64,000 bases of DNA, taken from positions 843,501 through 907,500 of the forward strand of contig JAHBVX010000001.1 in NCBI GenBank assembly GCA_019637295.1. The letters are read 5' to 3'. The notes beneath the pieces were generated by a model. The model saw only the letters and a program-made list of their open reading frames with translations. It was not told where the DNA came from and did no database searches. This document shows, one piece after another, positions 50,541 through 60,900 of this stretch. Position numbers and translations under genes: made by a program. How positions within the stretch are numbered: position 1 is the first letter of the stretch; every line of letters starts with the position of its first letter. Source of the stretch: Polyangiaceae bacterium (GTDB lineage: Bacteria; Myxococcota_A; Polyangia; Polyangiales; Polyangiaceae).

Positions 50541-52002
50541 GCGCCCGCTCCCCTCGATCTCGGACCAGGGACCTCGCCGGAGTCGCGCCGCGCAGCTCTC
50601 GCCGCAGCACCTCGTGCTCGTAGAACGCGATCAGCGCGACGCTCCGGAGCGCGCGGAAGAACTGGCGAACGGGCGGGACCTTGCCGTACGCGAAGGCCTC
50701 GACCCAGGGGCGAAGTCGGTCGGCGGGCACCCGCTGCAAGGGACGCAGGAAGCGCAGCGCCGTGAGTCCACGGAACCCGGCGAGGCCCAGCGCCATCAGC
50801 CACGGCAAGTGACCCGGCAGATCGGCGAGCTCACTCTCCACGAAGCGGGTGACGTCCGCGAGGACCTCTTCGCGGCTCGCCTCCGGCGCGTCGTCGATTG
50901 GGATTAGCGCCGCGCACAAGAGCGCGAGCTCGGAACTCGGTGGGCGTCGCGTCGCGCGAGTCGGTTTGATGGACGCAACGGGAGCGCGCTCCTCGCGGTC
51001 GGACCACGGCTCCGCGCGCGCCGCCTGCGCCGCGAGCCCCGTGAGCGAGATGCCATAGGTGGTGGCGATGGCGACGCCCCACAGGGTGACGGGCACGAAG
51101 AACGACAGGTGAACGACCGTGGCGTAGCTGAGCGCGACGGCCTCGGACACACCGAGCGTCACCAGCGTCGTCATGCAGAAGAAGTGAAAGGTACCGATGA
51201 AGCCTGGCGTGGAGGGCGCCAGGATGCCCAGGTTCGTGACGCACAACGCGGCAGCCGCGACGAACGGGTCCGGCGCCAGCCCGAACGCAGGCAAGAGCAG
51301 CAAGAACATGCCGCCCTCGAGCACCCAGATCCCCACGCTGAGGGCCAGGGCGCCCAGCGCGGCGCCGGTGGTGCGCAGGTAGGAGACACCCATCACCAGC
51401 TCGGTCACCGCGCGCACCACCCGGTCGTGAACCCGCGCTCCGAAGAGCTGCGCGGTCCGGCTGGCCAAAGACGTGATCGCGCGCGGCGCCAGCACCGCGA
51501 GCAGCACCGCGCCGCTCGCGAGACCGAACACGCTCGCGCCCACGCCGAGGGTCGCGTCGAACAGCGGCGCGCGAGGTAGGCGCAGGGCGGCGAGCAACAG
51601 CAGGAGCAAGAGCGCGAGCCCGTCCAGGATACGCTCGAGCAACGTCACGCTGAGGGCCTGAAGCGCGGGGACGCCGGCTTCCTTGGAGAGCATGCCCGCG
51701 CGCACGAGCTCTCCGAGCCGCGCGGGCAAGACGTTGTTGGCAGCGTAGCCGAGGACCACGACGCTGGTTGCTCGCGGAACCGACAGGTAGGCGTCGTTGC
51801 TGAGCAGCTTGCGACAGCGGAACCCACGCAGGAAGTGCCCTGCCACGTAGCTGAGGACCGCCAGCGGCGCCCAAGGCCAAGGCGACATCTCGCCGAGGGC
51901 GGCGCTCCACTTGGCGTAGTCGATGTTGCGAAACGCGAGCGCCAGGAACAGGACGCTCGAGAGCGTACCCACGATGAGCGCGACGAGGCGTCGCTTGTTC
52001 AC
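50527..52002 (-). CDS. Flippase-like (LPG_synthase_TM) protein fused to a GMC-partner domain
   Basis: GTG 52002 overlaps the epimerase stop (GTGA) and gives 491 residues. Residues ~1-320 have about eight hydrophobic helices, including LSYVAGHFLRGFRCRKLL, VVVLGYAANNVLPARLGELV and LLERILDGLALLLLL, the conserved run of the UPF0104/LPG_synthase_TM family; LGILAPSTPGFIGTFHFF closes it. Residues ~345-491 are soluble (LPWLMALGLAGFRGLTALRF, DRLRPWVEAFAYGKVPPVRQ, IAFYEHEVLRREL) and resemble the small partner domain that usually accompanies GMC oxidases. The direct next gene is a GMC oxidase, supporting a membrane-bound complex. Confidence 0.75.
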   Translation of the reverse strand: MNKRRLVALIVGTLSSVLFLALAFRNIDYAKWSAALGEMSPWPWAPLAVLSYVAGHFLRGFRCRKLLSNDAYLSVPRATSVVVLGYAANNVLPARLGELVRAGMLSKEAGVPALQALSVTLLERILDGLALLLLLLLAALRLPRAPLFDATLGVGASVFGLASGAVLLAVLAPRAITSLASRTAQLFGARVHDRVVRAVTELVMGVSYLRTTGAALGALALSVGIWVLEGGMFLLLLPAFGLAPDPFVAAAALCVTNLGILAPSTPGFIGTFHFFCMTTLVTLGVSEAVALSYATVVHLSFFVPVTLWGVAIATTYGISLTGLAAQAARAEPWSDREERAPVASIKPTRATRRPPSSELALLCAALIPIDDAPEASREEVLADVTRFVESELADLPGHLPWLMALGLAGFRGLTALRFLRPLQRVPADRLRPWVEAFAYGKVPPVRQFFRALRSVALIAFYEHEVLRRELRGATPARSLVRDRGERALAEA

Positions 52003-53075
52003 GCGCTGCCCGAAGCCTTTGGGCCTAGCAGGCCCTGCTCGACGCACCAGCGCAGGCTCCTGCGCATGCCCTCCTCCAGCGCCACCTCGGGCGCGTAGCC
52101 GAGCTCGCGCTTGGCCTTCTCGACGCTGCAGGCGATGGTCTTGTTCATCTCGCTCAGCACGTGGATCTTCTGGTGATAGAGGCCCACGCTCTGCAGCGCG
52201 CCGTCCACGAGGAACGCCACGCCGCTGGCCAGGGACGGCAGGCGCATCCGACCGTGGGCGCAGGGGATGCCGAGCTCGTCCTCGAGCAGGCGCTCGACGG
52301 TGTCGATGACCTCTTTCATGGTGTAGGGCCGTTCGTCGGCGATCCAGTAGGTCTGTCCGGCGGCGCTCTGCACCGCGCCGGCCAGCAACAAACCCTGACA
52401 GAGGTTGTCGATGTAGGCCATCGAGCGGCGGTTGTTGCCGCCGCCCACGATGGGCGCGCGTCCGTCCCGGATCATCTCGAAGAACAGGGTCTGTCGCGGC
52501 GGCTGGTACGGCCCGTAGAACCACGGGGGCCTGACGACGACGGTCTCGAGGTCTCCGCGCTCGAACGTCTCCTTCACCCGCTGCTCCATCAGCATCTTGG
52601 ACTTCCCGTAGCCCATGTAGGGCGCATACGGTGAGGCCTCGTCGAACACGTCGTCCGGCGACGGGTTCGTCCCGATGGGCGAGTTGCTCGAGACGATCAC
52701 CGCGCGACCGACCCCCGCCGCGGTGGCGGCCGCCAGCACGTTGCTCGTGCCCTCGACGTTGATGGCGAAGAAGTCGGAGACGCGCCTCGGATGCACGACG
52801 CCAGCGCAGTGATAGAGCCGCGCGCCTCGAGCGCCCTCGCACAGCTTCGCGCAGTCAGCGGGCACCCGGATGTCGCCCACCACGATCTCGACGCGCTCGC
52901 CCGCGCCCTCGAGCGCCTCGGCTTCTCCGGGCAGCACCAGGCAACGCACGCGCTCGGGGAGCGGAACGTCCGCGAGCGCGCGCGCCTCGAGCCCCTCGGT
53001 CAAGGCGCGGACCATCGCTCGTCCGAGCCAACCCGCACTTCCGGTCACGATCCCGAGGCCGCTGTGCTGTGTCAT
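51999..53075 (-). CDS. 3-beta-HSD-like NAD(P) dehydrogenase
   Basis: ATG 53075 gives 358 residues: GIVTGSAGWLGRAMVRAL, VEIVVGDIRVP, LYHCAGVVHPRRVSDFFAIN, VEGTSNVLAAATAAGV, catalytic VIVSSNSPIG and YMGYGKSKMLME (YxxxK), then VVVRPPWFYGP. An extended SDR of the 3-beta-HSD/sterol dehydrogenase type, also resembling OleD. An ATG eight codons upstream is possible. It is the first gene of the operon with the flippase fusion and GMC oxidase. A hydroxyl-to-ketone step on a membrane lipid is the best guess for this operon. Confidence 0.85.
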   Translation of the reverse strand: MTQHSGLGIVTGSAGWLGRAMVRALTEGLEARALADVPLPERVRCLVLPGEAEALEGAGERVEIVVGDIRVPADCAKLCEGARGARLYHCAGVVHPRRVSDFFAINVEGTSNVLAAATAAGVGRAVIVSSNSPIGTNPSPDDVFDEASPYAPYMGYGKSKMLMEQRVKETFERGDLETVVVRPPWFYGPYQPPRQTLFFEMIRDGRAPIVGGGNNRRSMAYIDNLCQGLLLAGAVQSAAGQTYWIADERPYTMKEVIDTVERLLEDELGIPCAHGRMRLPSLASGVAFLVDGALQSVGLYHQKIHVLSEMNKTIACSVEKAKRELGYAPEVALEEGMRRSLRWCVEQGLLGPKASGSA

Positions 53076-53141
53076 CGCGGGGACTGTAGCCCGAGTCACG
53101 CCCGCGGAAACCCCGCTCGTGCTCGGTGGCCGACGGCCCCC

Positions 53142-54362
53142 TCACTCCGCGACGGTCTTGAAGAACATGTCCGCCACCGCCGCGTGGCCCGCGTCATTGG
53201 GGTGAATGCAGGTGAGGTCGAACCACAACGGCTGGTTCGGGCCGCGATAGCAGGGGCCGGAGGGGTCGTTCCGCTTGTAGCCGTGGCCGCAGAAGCCCTC
53301 GAGCATGAAGATCATGTCGCTCTGGGTGTCGACGGCGATCTTCAGGTACTGCTCGTTGGCCCAGATGACCATGTCGGCTTGAGCCTGCTTGTCCTGCCAG
53401 GGCTCGATGCCAGCCAGGCTCGCGCTGCTGCACGCGGTGGTGTCGCCGGTGCCGTCGGTGAACTCGAAGTTGTTGGCGAACACCACGTCCACCCCGCCGG
53501 GCACGTTGTTCGGATCCTTGAGCCACTCCATGGTCTCGCGCAGCAGCTGCACGAACCCCTGCGTCGCCTGCCACAGCTCGGGGATGGTCTTGGGTGGGTT
53601 CGCGCCGCCGCCGTCCTTGGTGATCGACGCGATGTCGTTGCCGCCCATGGTCATGATCACCAGATGACGCAGGTGGCGCTTGTTCTGCGGGATGCAGTCG
53701 ACGACCTGGTTGCTGTCCTTCATCAGGTCGTCGGTGCGAGCCCCCCACTTCGAACAGCTGATGAAGTCGCCAGACTCCTTGGGCAGCGCGACGCCGTTGA
53801 ACGGATCCGCTCCGCCCCAACCCAGGCCCGGAGCCTTCAAGTTGAAGTGGGTGGCGAGCTTCTTGGCCAGGATGGCGCGGTACACGTTGGCCGGGTTGAG
53901 GTTCGACGGCGGTGTGCCCACGGTCACCGAGTCTCCGAGAAACACCACCCGCTGAACGCCGGTGATGTTCTGGTGGTTGGTACCCTGACAGTGCGAACCC
54001 ACGACTGGGTTGAACTGGTCATAGTTCAGGCTCACGTTCGAGCTCTGGTTGACGAACTGCTTGGCCAGACACTCCGCCACGGTGAGGGGTCCGGCGTCTG
54101 CGCCTGCGTCGCTCGACGTTCCCGCGCTGCCCGAAACCCCAGCATCGCTCCCGCTGCTGCCCGCCTGTCCGCCGCTGCTGGCGTTGCCGGCGCCGCCACT
54201 GGACGCGCCGCCGGTCGAGGTGCTTCCCCCGGTGCTCGTCGTCCCGCCGGTCGTGCCGGCGTCCCCCGCCGCGCCGCCGGTACCGGCCGAACCGGGAGCG
54301 TCACTGTCGCTCGAGCCACACGCCGCCAGCCAGCCGATGAACAAGAGCGCCGCTACCCTCAT
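53142..54362 (-). CDS. GDSL/SGNH-hydrolase lipoprotein
   Basis: The 406-residue protein has the leader MRVAALLFIGWLAAC, about 75 residues of Gly/Ser/Thr linker, then an SGNH fold: VVFLGDSVTVGTP (catalytic Ser block I), GGADPFNG (block II Gly), MTMGGNDIAS (Asn block III) and CIHPNDAGHAAVADM (Asp/His block V). Cys residues around the active site (GSHCQGTNHQN, DFISCSKWG, LEGFCGHGYKRND) may form disulfides. It removes acyl or acetyl groups from a lipid or polysaccharide outside the cell. It is divergent from pckG. Confidence 0.85.
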   Translation of the reverse strand: MRVAALLFIGWLAACGSSDSDAPGSAGTGGAAGDAGTTGGTTSTGGSTSTGGASSGGAGNASSGGQAGSSGSDAGVSGSAGTSSDAGADAGPLTVAECLAKQFVNQSSNVSLNYDQFNPVVGSHCQGTNHQNITGVQRVVFLGDSVTVGTPPSNLNPANVYRAILAKKLATHFNLKAPGLGWGGADPFNGVALPKESGDFISCSKWGARTDDLMKDSNQVVDCIPQNKRHLRHLVIMTMGGNDIASITKDGGGANPPKTIPELWQATQGFVQLLRETMEWLKDPNNVPGGVDVVFANNFEFTDGTGDTTACSSASLAGIEPWQDKQAQADMVIWANEQYLKIAVDTQSDMIFMLEGFCGHGYKRNDPSGPCYRGPNQPLWFDLTCIHPNDAGHAAVADMFFKTVAE

Positions 54363-54555
54363 GATGCCGGGCAGTATACCGGCCCGCCGGCCGGACGCAC
54401 GCCGAAATCGGCACCCCACGGGACTGGGCCCGAGATTTCCAAGGGTTTGTCGCGAGGCCCCCCCCTGGCGGGTCCGGTGCTAGGGTCCCGGCGGCCCAAG
54501 GGTGACGGCGCTCCGGCGTCTCCCCCGAGACCGAGACCCGAAAGCGAGGATCGTG

Positions 54556-56394
54556 ATGGCAGGTCGTACCGAGCACGCAAAGCTTCTCTCGTGGATCGAA
54601 GAGCTCGAGGCGCTGTGCCAGCCAGATAGCGTCTACGTCTGCGACGGCAGCCAGGCGGAGTACGACCGACTGTGCGCCGAGATGGTCGAGAGCGGCACGC
54701 TCATCCGACTGAACCCGGCGAAGCGACCGAACAGCTTCCTCGCCCGGTCCGACCCCCGCGACGTCGCTCGCGTCGAGCAGCGCACCTTCATCTGCAGCAC
54801 GAACAAGAACGACGCCGGGCCGACCAACAACTGGGTCGAACCCAGGGAGATGAAGGAGCGCCTGACCGGTCTGTTCAAGGGCTGCATGCGCGGGCGCACG
54901 ATGTACGTCGTGCCCTTCTCGATGGGGCCCCTCGGCTCGGACATCGCCAAGCTCGGCGTGCAGATCACCGACAGCGCGTACGCCGTGGCGAACATGCGCA
55001 TCATGACCCGCATGGGTCAGGGCGCGCTCGACGTCCTCGGGCGTGACGGTGAGTTCGTGCCGTGCGTCCACTCGGTCGGTGTGCCGCTGGCGCCGGGGCA
55101 GAAAGACGTTCGCTGGCCCTGCAACCCGGACAACATCAACATCGTCCACTTCCCCGAGACGCGGGAGATCTGGTCGTACGGCTCGGGCTACGGTGGCAAC
55201 GCGCTGCTCGGCAAGAAGTGCCTCGCGCTGCGCATCGCCTCGGTCATGGGTCGTGACCAGGGGTGGCTGGCAGAGCACATGCTGATCGTGGGGGTCGAGA
55301 ACCCCGAGGGCGAGAAGACCTATGTGGCCGCGGCCTTTCCGAGCGCCTGCGGCAAGACCAACTTCGCGATGCTCGTGCCCCCCAAGGGCTTCGAGGGCTG
55401 GAAGGTCCACACCGTGGGCGACGACATCGCCTGGATCAAGCCGGGCGCAGACGGCAAGCTGTACGCCATCAATCCCGAAGCGGGCTTCTTCGGCGTGGCC
55501 CCGGGCACGGGCGCCAAGACCAATCCGAACGCCATCGCGACGCTGCACGCCAACTGCATCTTCACCAACGTCGCGTACACGGACGACGGCGACGTGTGGT
55601 GGGAGGGGCTCACCGACGAGCCTCCGGCGCATCTCATCGACTGGAAGGGCGAGGACTGGACGCCGAGCAAGGGCACGCCGGCGGCGCATCCCAACTCGCG
55701 CTTCACCGCGCCCGCTTCCCAGTGTCCGAGCATCGATCCCGAGTGGGAGAACCCGAAGGGGGTCCCGCTGCGCGCGTTCATCTTCGGCGGGCGGGTCTCC
55801 AAGGATCAGCCCCTCGTCTATCAAGCGTTCAACTGGTCACACGGCGTGTACCTCGCGGCCACCATGGGCTCGGAGGCCACCGCGGCGGCCGTGGGTCAAG
55901 CCGCGATGCGGCGCGACCCGTTCGCGATGCTGCCCTTCTGCGGCTACAACATGGCGGACTACTTCAACCACTGGCTCAACGTGGGCCGCCAGTTCCCGAA
56001 CCCGCCACGCATCTTCCGCGTGAACTGGTTCCGCAAAGACGACGACGGCAAGTTCATCTGGCCGGGCTTCGGCGACAACATGCGAGTACTGAAGTGGGTG
56101 GTCGACCGGGTCCGCGGGCGGGGCTACGGCATCGAGAGCCCCCTGGGCTGGATGCCTCGCTACGACGACATCAACTGGCAGGGGGTAGACTTCTCGGAAG
56201 ACCAGTTCACGGGCTTGATGGCGGTAGAGAAGGACAGCGGCACCCACGAGGCTCACGCCCACGAGGAGCTGTTCGATCGCTTCTTCGATCGGCTGCCCAA
56301 GGAGTTCGTGTACGAGCGCGAGCTGCTGCGGTCCAGGCTGTGGCGCTCGCCGGATCACTGGGAGATCAGCCACACGCTACACGGCGGGTTGTGA
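54556..56394 (+). CDS. pckG: Phosphoenolpyruvate carboxykinase (GTP)
   Basis: The 612 residues from ATG 54556 contain the family's landmarks: [39 protein letters not shown], the PEPCK P-loop [13 protein letters not shown] (about residue 261), [10 protein letters not shown] (metal Asp), [13 protein letters not shown], and [15 protein letters not shown] for the nucleotide lid. It converts oxaloacetate and GTP to PEP and CO2, the first committed step of gluconeogenesis. Length and motifs are normal. A GCGAGG sits ahead of the start; an ATG-free 54-base extension upstream is not needed. It is convergent with the next rSAM gene, 7 bp apart. Confidence 0.95.
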   Translation: MAGRTEHAKLLSWIEELEALCQPDSVYVCDGSQAEYDRLCAEMVESGTLIRLNPAKRPNSFLARSDPRDVARVEQRTFICSTNKNDAGPTNNWVEPREMKERLTGLFKGCMRGRTMYVVPFSMGPLGSDIAKLGVQITDSAYAVANMRIMTRMGQGALDVLGRDGEFVPCVHSVGVPLAPGQKDVRWPCNPDNINIVHFPETREIWSYGSGYGGNALLGKKCLALRIASVMGRDQGWLAEHMLIVGVENPEGEKTYVAAAFPSACGKTNFAMLVPPKGFEGWKVHTVGDDIAWIKPGADGKLYAINPEAGFFGVAPGTGAKTNPNAIATLHANCIFTNVAYTDDGDVWWEGLTDEPPAHLIDWKGEDWTPSKGTPAAHPNSRFTAPASQCPSIDPEWENPKGVPLRAFIFGGRVSKDQPLVYQAFNWSHGVYLAATMGSEATAAAVGQAAMRRDPFAMLPFCGYNMADYFNHWLNVGRQFPNPPRIFRVNWFRKDDDGKFIWPGFGDNMRVLKWVVDRVRGRGYGIESPLGWMPRYDDINWQGVDFSEDQFTGLMAVEKDSGTHEAHAHEELFDRFFDRLPKEFVYERELLRSRLWRSPDHWEISHTLHGGL

Positions 56395-56401
56395 GCGCGT
56401 C

Positions 56402-57430
56402 CTACTCCGCCGCGTCGCGCTTCAGCACCGGGTCGAGGCCGTCCCAACCGTAGCGGCTGAGGTAGTTCTTCCAGACGCCTTCGCAGCGCGCGTCGTAGCG
56501 GCACTGCCGACACTCGGCGCGCTTGGCGCGCTCGGCGTCGTCGAGATCCGAGCGATACACGAGCAAGAGGCCCTTGCCCTGGCCCTCGCCCCGCCGGTCG
56601 TCCTTGCGCTCCACCGGCAGGTCGACGCGGCTCTCCAGATCGAAGTGCCGGTACTTCTCCACGTAGCCCCGGTTGAAGTCGGGGATGCTCTCGGTGGCAC
56701 ACAGCGGAATGTCGACCAAGAACGCCATGGGCTGGGCCTCGCCGCTGTCCGCGATGAAGCCAGCAAAGGCCGCTGCGATCTGCTCGTAGCGGGGGAAGAG
56801 CTGGTCGAAGTACGTGTCCGCGCGGCCGTTGGCCTGCATCACGTTGAACACCACCTGATCGACGCCATGGCTGCGCAGGAAGCGATAGATGTCCAGCAGG
56901 TGCGGCAGGTTGCGGTGGGTGAGCACCGTGGAGGTGTGCAGCTCCACGCCGTAGGGCTTGAGTCGGGTGGCGCTGTCGAGGCCTGCGACGGTCTGCTCGA
57001 AGCTGCCCGGCGTGCGCGTGAGCCCCTCGTGCAGGCGCTTGTCGTGCCCATGGATGGAGATGTACACGCGGTTCAGTCCGCGCTTGGCCAGCGCCGCGGC
57101 GTAGGGGAGGTGTCCGAAGCGACGGCCGTTGGTCATCACGCTGATGCGCCGGAAACCAAGCTCCTTGGCCCAGCTCACGAACTGAGGAAAGTCGTCCCGC
57201 GTGGTCGGCTCGCCGCTCGTGAAGCACACCTCTTCGAGCCCGCGGTGCTCCTCGAGCACCCAGCGCACGCGCTCGGGGGTCATGGCGCTGTTGTTCACGT
57301 AGCGCCCCTCCCGGTCCTCCTCCATGCAGAAGATGCAGTTGTTGTTGCACACCGCGCCGATCGGGATGTGCAGTCGCTCGTCGCGACTCTCTAGCCGCTC
57401 GACGACGCTGCTCTGCTGCGCTGGCTGCAT
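56402..57430 (-). CDS. Radical SAM enzyme with a C-terminal cysteine cluster
   Basis: The 342 residues from ATG 57430 have the rSAM motif CNNNCIFC (Cys 28, 32, 35), with FTSGEPTTRDDFP as the SAM-contact loop. LDSATRLKPYGVELHTSTVL and VFNVMQANGRAD follow. The C-terminal part has an isolated Cys in VDIPLCATES and CRQCRYDARC-EG (C-x2-C-x5-C-x-G), then VWKNYLSRYGWDGLDPV, the layout also seen in the enzymes at 18433 and 23987. It has no clear partner gene. The divergent gene at 57516 is a small MYXO-CTERM-like protein that could be a neighbour by chance. Confidence 0.85.
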   Translation of the reverse strand: MQPAQQSSVVERLESRDERLHIPIGAVCNNNCIFCMEEDREGRYVNNSAMTPERVRWVLEEHRGLEEVCFTSGEPTTRDDFPQFVSWAKELGFRRISVMTNGRRFGHLPYAAALAKRGLNRVYISIHGHDKRLHEGLTRTPGSFEQTVAGLDSATRLKPYGVELHTSTVLTHRNLPHLLDIYRFLRSHGVDQVVFNVMQANGRADTYFDQLFPRYEQIAAAFAGFIADSGEAQPMAFLVDIPLCATESIPDFNRGYVEKYRHFDLESRVDLPVERKDDRRGEGQGKGLLLVYRSDLDDAERAKRAECRQCRYDARCEGVWKNYLSRYGWDGLDPVLKRDAAE

Positions 57431-57515
57431 GGCGGACACCCTCGATGGTCCCGCGGCCAATGCGATCGGTCAAGCGGGCCTTGGCGCCGAGGGACCACTC
57501 CCGTAGGATCCGGCG

Positions 57516-57992
57516 ATGATTCGCGGCGCTCGCTTGGCGGTAGTGGGGCTGTTTCTGTCGCTCTGGGCCCCGTCGGCTCTGGCCGACCTCGCCCCCGAGC
57601 CTGGCTACGTCGAGAGTTGTAGCGTCGCGCGCCACCAGGTTGGTGGCGCGAGCTGTGTCGCGTGTGGCGCGAGCTTCGAGGACACGGAGGCGTGCGAGAA
57701 GGAGCATCAGCCGAGGGGCTACGCCAAGCGGTGCCAGACCTCCGGCGCGTCGGTGTGGACCGAGGTGTGGTGCCGCGGGGGCGATCCGAGCGCGGTCCCC
57801 CAAGGCGAGCCTGCGTCGCCGGCCGGTCCAGCGGGAGCCCCGGAGAAATCGGGCTCCTGCGGCGCATGCGCGGTCGGCCAGCCCGCGAGCGACCCGCTCC
57901 CGCTCGCGCTGCTGCTCGCGTTTGGAGCCGTCGTTGTCTTGCGCCCGCGGCTTCGTCACCTGACGTCGCCGCGGCGCGACACTCCGGTATAG
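57516..57992 (+). CDS. Small exported Cys-rich protein with a MYXO-CTERM-like end
   Basis: The 158-residue protein has the signal ARLAVVGLFLSLWAPSALA, then eight Cys in a compact domain (VESCSVARHQVGGASCVACG, FEDTEACEKEHQPRG, RCQTSGASVWTEVWCRGG), a Pro/Ala spacer, and SGSCGACAVGQPASDPLPLA followed by a hydrophobic helix and Arg residues (VVVLRPRLRHL). The last part fits MYXO-CTERM (C-x-C before a helix and basic tail), which targets proteins to the outer surface. A surface anchored disulfide-rich domain is likely. Its stop is 7 bases before the Lhr start. Confidence 0.75.
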   Translation: MIRGARLAVVGLFLSLWAPSALADLAPEPGYVESCSVARHQVGGASCVACGASFEDTEACEKEHQPRGYAKRCQTSGASVWTEVWCRGGDPSAVPQGEPASPAGPAGAPEKSGSCGACAVGQPASDPLPLALLLAFGAVVVLRPRLRHLTSPRRDTPV

Positions 57993-57999
57993 TCGCCTC

Positions 58000-60900
58000 A
58001 TGGCGTCCGTACTCGATCGCCTCCGCGAGCCAGCGCGCGCGTGGTTTCAGGCCACCCTCGGTGAGCCTACGTCGGTGCAGGCGCAGGGTCTCGGGCCCAT
58101 CCTCGACGGCCACAGCGTGCTGCTCTCGGCGCCCACCGGCTCTGGCAAGACGCTCGCGGCGTTTCTGGCTGCCATCGAGGGGCTGACCCTCGGCGAGGAG
58201 CCGCCGGTACCCGAGCGCCTGCGGGTGATCTACGTCTCGCCGCTCAAGGCGCTCGCGGCGGACATCGAGAAGAACCTGCGCACTCCGCTGGTGGGCATCG
58301 TGCGACAGGCAGAGGCGCTGGGTCACCCCTGTCGAGTGCCCACCGTCGCCATCCGCACGGGTGACACTCCGCAGCACGAGCGCGCGGCCTTTGCTCGCCG
58401 TCCCCCCGACATCCTGATCACGACCCCCGAGTCCCTCTACCTGCTGCTCACCTCCGAGGCCCGCGCCCGGCTGACGAGCGTGCACACGGTGATCGTGGAC
58501 GAGATCCACGCGCTCTGCGGCACCAAGCGCGGCTCGCACCTCTTCCTGTCCCTCGAGCGACTCGAGGCGCTGATCGGCGGTAGGCAGCGGCTGCAGCGCA
58601 TTGGGCTGTCCGCCACCCAGCGGCCGCTGGACGTCGCGGCGGCGCTCTTGGGCGGGGCCGAGGTGGACGGGGACTCGCGCCGACCGCGGGCGGTCACCGT
58701 CGTGGACGCCGGCCGTCACAAGCAGCTCGAGCTGAGGGTGGAGGTGCCCATCGAGGACCTGGAGCCGGTGGTCACGAAGGACCCCGACGCGCCTCGCGCG
58801 CCGAGCGTGTGGCCCGCCATACACCCGCGCCTCGTCGAGCTGATCCGCGCGCACCGCTCGACGATGGTGTTCGTGAACAGCCGCCGGCTCGCCGAACGCC
58901 TCGCCGGCGCGATCAACGAGGCTGCCGGGGAGGAGCTCGCGCTCGCTCACCACGGCTCGGTCTCCTTGCAGCAGCGCACGGTCATCGAGGAGCGGCTCAA
59001 GCAAGGTGCGCTGCCCGCCATCGTGGCGACGTCATCCCTCGAGCTCGGTATCGACATGGGCGCGGTCGACCTGGTGATTCAGATCGAGGCGCCGCCGTCG
59101 GTGGCCTCTGGTGTGCAGCGAGTAGGTCGCGCGGGGCACTCGGTTGGCGAGCCCTCGAGGGGCGTCATCGTGCCCAAGTACCGCGGGGATCTGCTGTCTT
59201 GCGCCGCGGCGGCCAAGCGCATGATGCACGCCGAGGTCGAGGAGATCCGCGCCCCGAGATGCCCCCTCGACGTGCTGGCGCAGCAAGTGGTCGCCATCGT
59301 CGCGATGGACGCCATCTCCGCTGACGAGCTGTTCGCGATGGTGCGCCGTGCCGCGCCGTTCGCCGAGCTGCCGCGCCGCACCTTCGACGACGTGCTCGAC
59401 ATGTTGAGCGGTCGCTACCCCTCGGAGGAGTTCACGGTCCTCCGGCCGCGGCTCACTTGGGACCGCACCAGCGGAGCGCTGCGGGCCCGCGACGGCGCGC
59501 GCCGCGTGGCCGTCACCGGCGGGGGCACGATCCCCGATCGCGGGCTCTACGGCGTGTTCTTGGCGGACGGCGGAGGAGAGCGCAGCCGTCGCGTGGGCGA
59601 GCTCGACGAAGAGATGGTGTTCGAGTCGCGGGTCGGCGACGTGTTCGTGCTCGGCGCGTCGTCTTGGCGCATCGACGAGATCACCTCGGATCGCGTGCTC
59701 GTGAGCCCCGCGCCGGGCCAGGCTGGGAGAATGCCGTTCTGGCACGGGGACAGACCCGGTCGCAGCGCCGAGCTGGGCCGAACCCTTGGCGCGCTCGCGC
59801 GGGAGCTGGTCGACAGCACACCCGCCGCTGCCGAGCGGCGCCTGATCAGCGAGCACGGGCTCACGGACACCGCTGCGCGGGCCCTGGTCGGCTATCTCGA
59901 GCGTCAGCGCCAGGCGACCGGCGAGCTGCCGAGCGATCGGACCGTCGTGATCGAGCGCTTCGTCGACGAGGTGGGCGACTATCGCGTGTGCCTGCTCTCG
60001 CCGCTCGGCGCGCGGGTGCACGCCCCCTGGGCGCTCGTCGTGGCGGCGCGCTACCGCGAGCAAACCGGGGGCAACGTCGACGTGATCCATGGCGATGATG
60101 GGATCGTGTTTCGCTTTCCAGAGGCGGATGCCCCGCCGGAGCCGAGCGCCTTTCTGCTACCCGCCGCGGCAGTTCGGGACGCCGTCGTGGCGAGCTTGGG
60201 TCACAGCGCGCTGTTCTCCAGTCACTTCCGCGAGAACGCCGCGCGGGCGCTGCTGCTGCCCAGTCGCCGTCCGGGTCGTCGCACCCCGCTCTGGGCGCAG
60301 CGCAAGCGCGCGTCGGACTTGCTCGCCGCGGCCGCGCGGCACCCAGCCTTTCCCATCGTGCTCGAGACGGTGCGCGAGTGCCTCAGCGACGTGTTCGACA
60401 TCCCAGCCCTGGTGCAGTTGCTCGAGGGCATCGAGCGTCGCGAGATCACGGTGCGTACGGTGGACTCGGCGCGGCCATCACCGTTCGCACAAAGCCTGCT
60501 GTTCGGCTACGTCGCCCACTTCATGTACGAGGGAGACGCGCCGCTCGCGGAGCGGCGCGCCCAGGCGCTGGCCCTCGACCCCGCGAGGCTGCGCGAGCTG
60601 CTCGGTGATCCCGAGCTGCGTGAGTTACTCGACCCGGTCGTGCTCGACGAGGTGGAGCGCGAGGTGGGGCGTTTGACGGAGTCCGCGCTGCAGGGCGAGG
60701 ACGGCTTGCACGATCTGCTGATCGCGCTCGGACCCCTCGCGCTGGACGAGATCGCGCTGCGGGCCGAGCAGGGCGCACCCGTCGAGGAGTGGGTGCGCAC
60801 GCTGCGCGTGGACCGACGAGTGTTCGAGCTGACCATCGCTGGTGAGCGTCGGATCGCCGCCGTCGAGGATGCATCGCGACTACGCGACGCGCTCGGCGTC

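Noticed and set aside
57391-59004. A 537-codon minus-strand frame across the lhr start
   Set aside because: It is antisense to well-supported genes and shows no domain.
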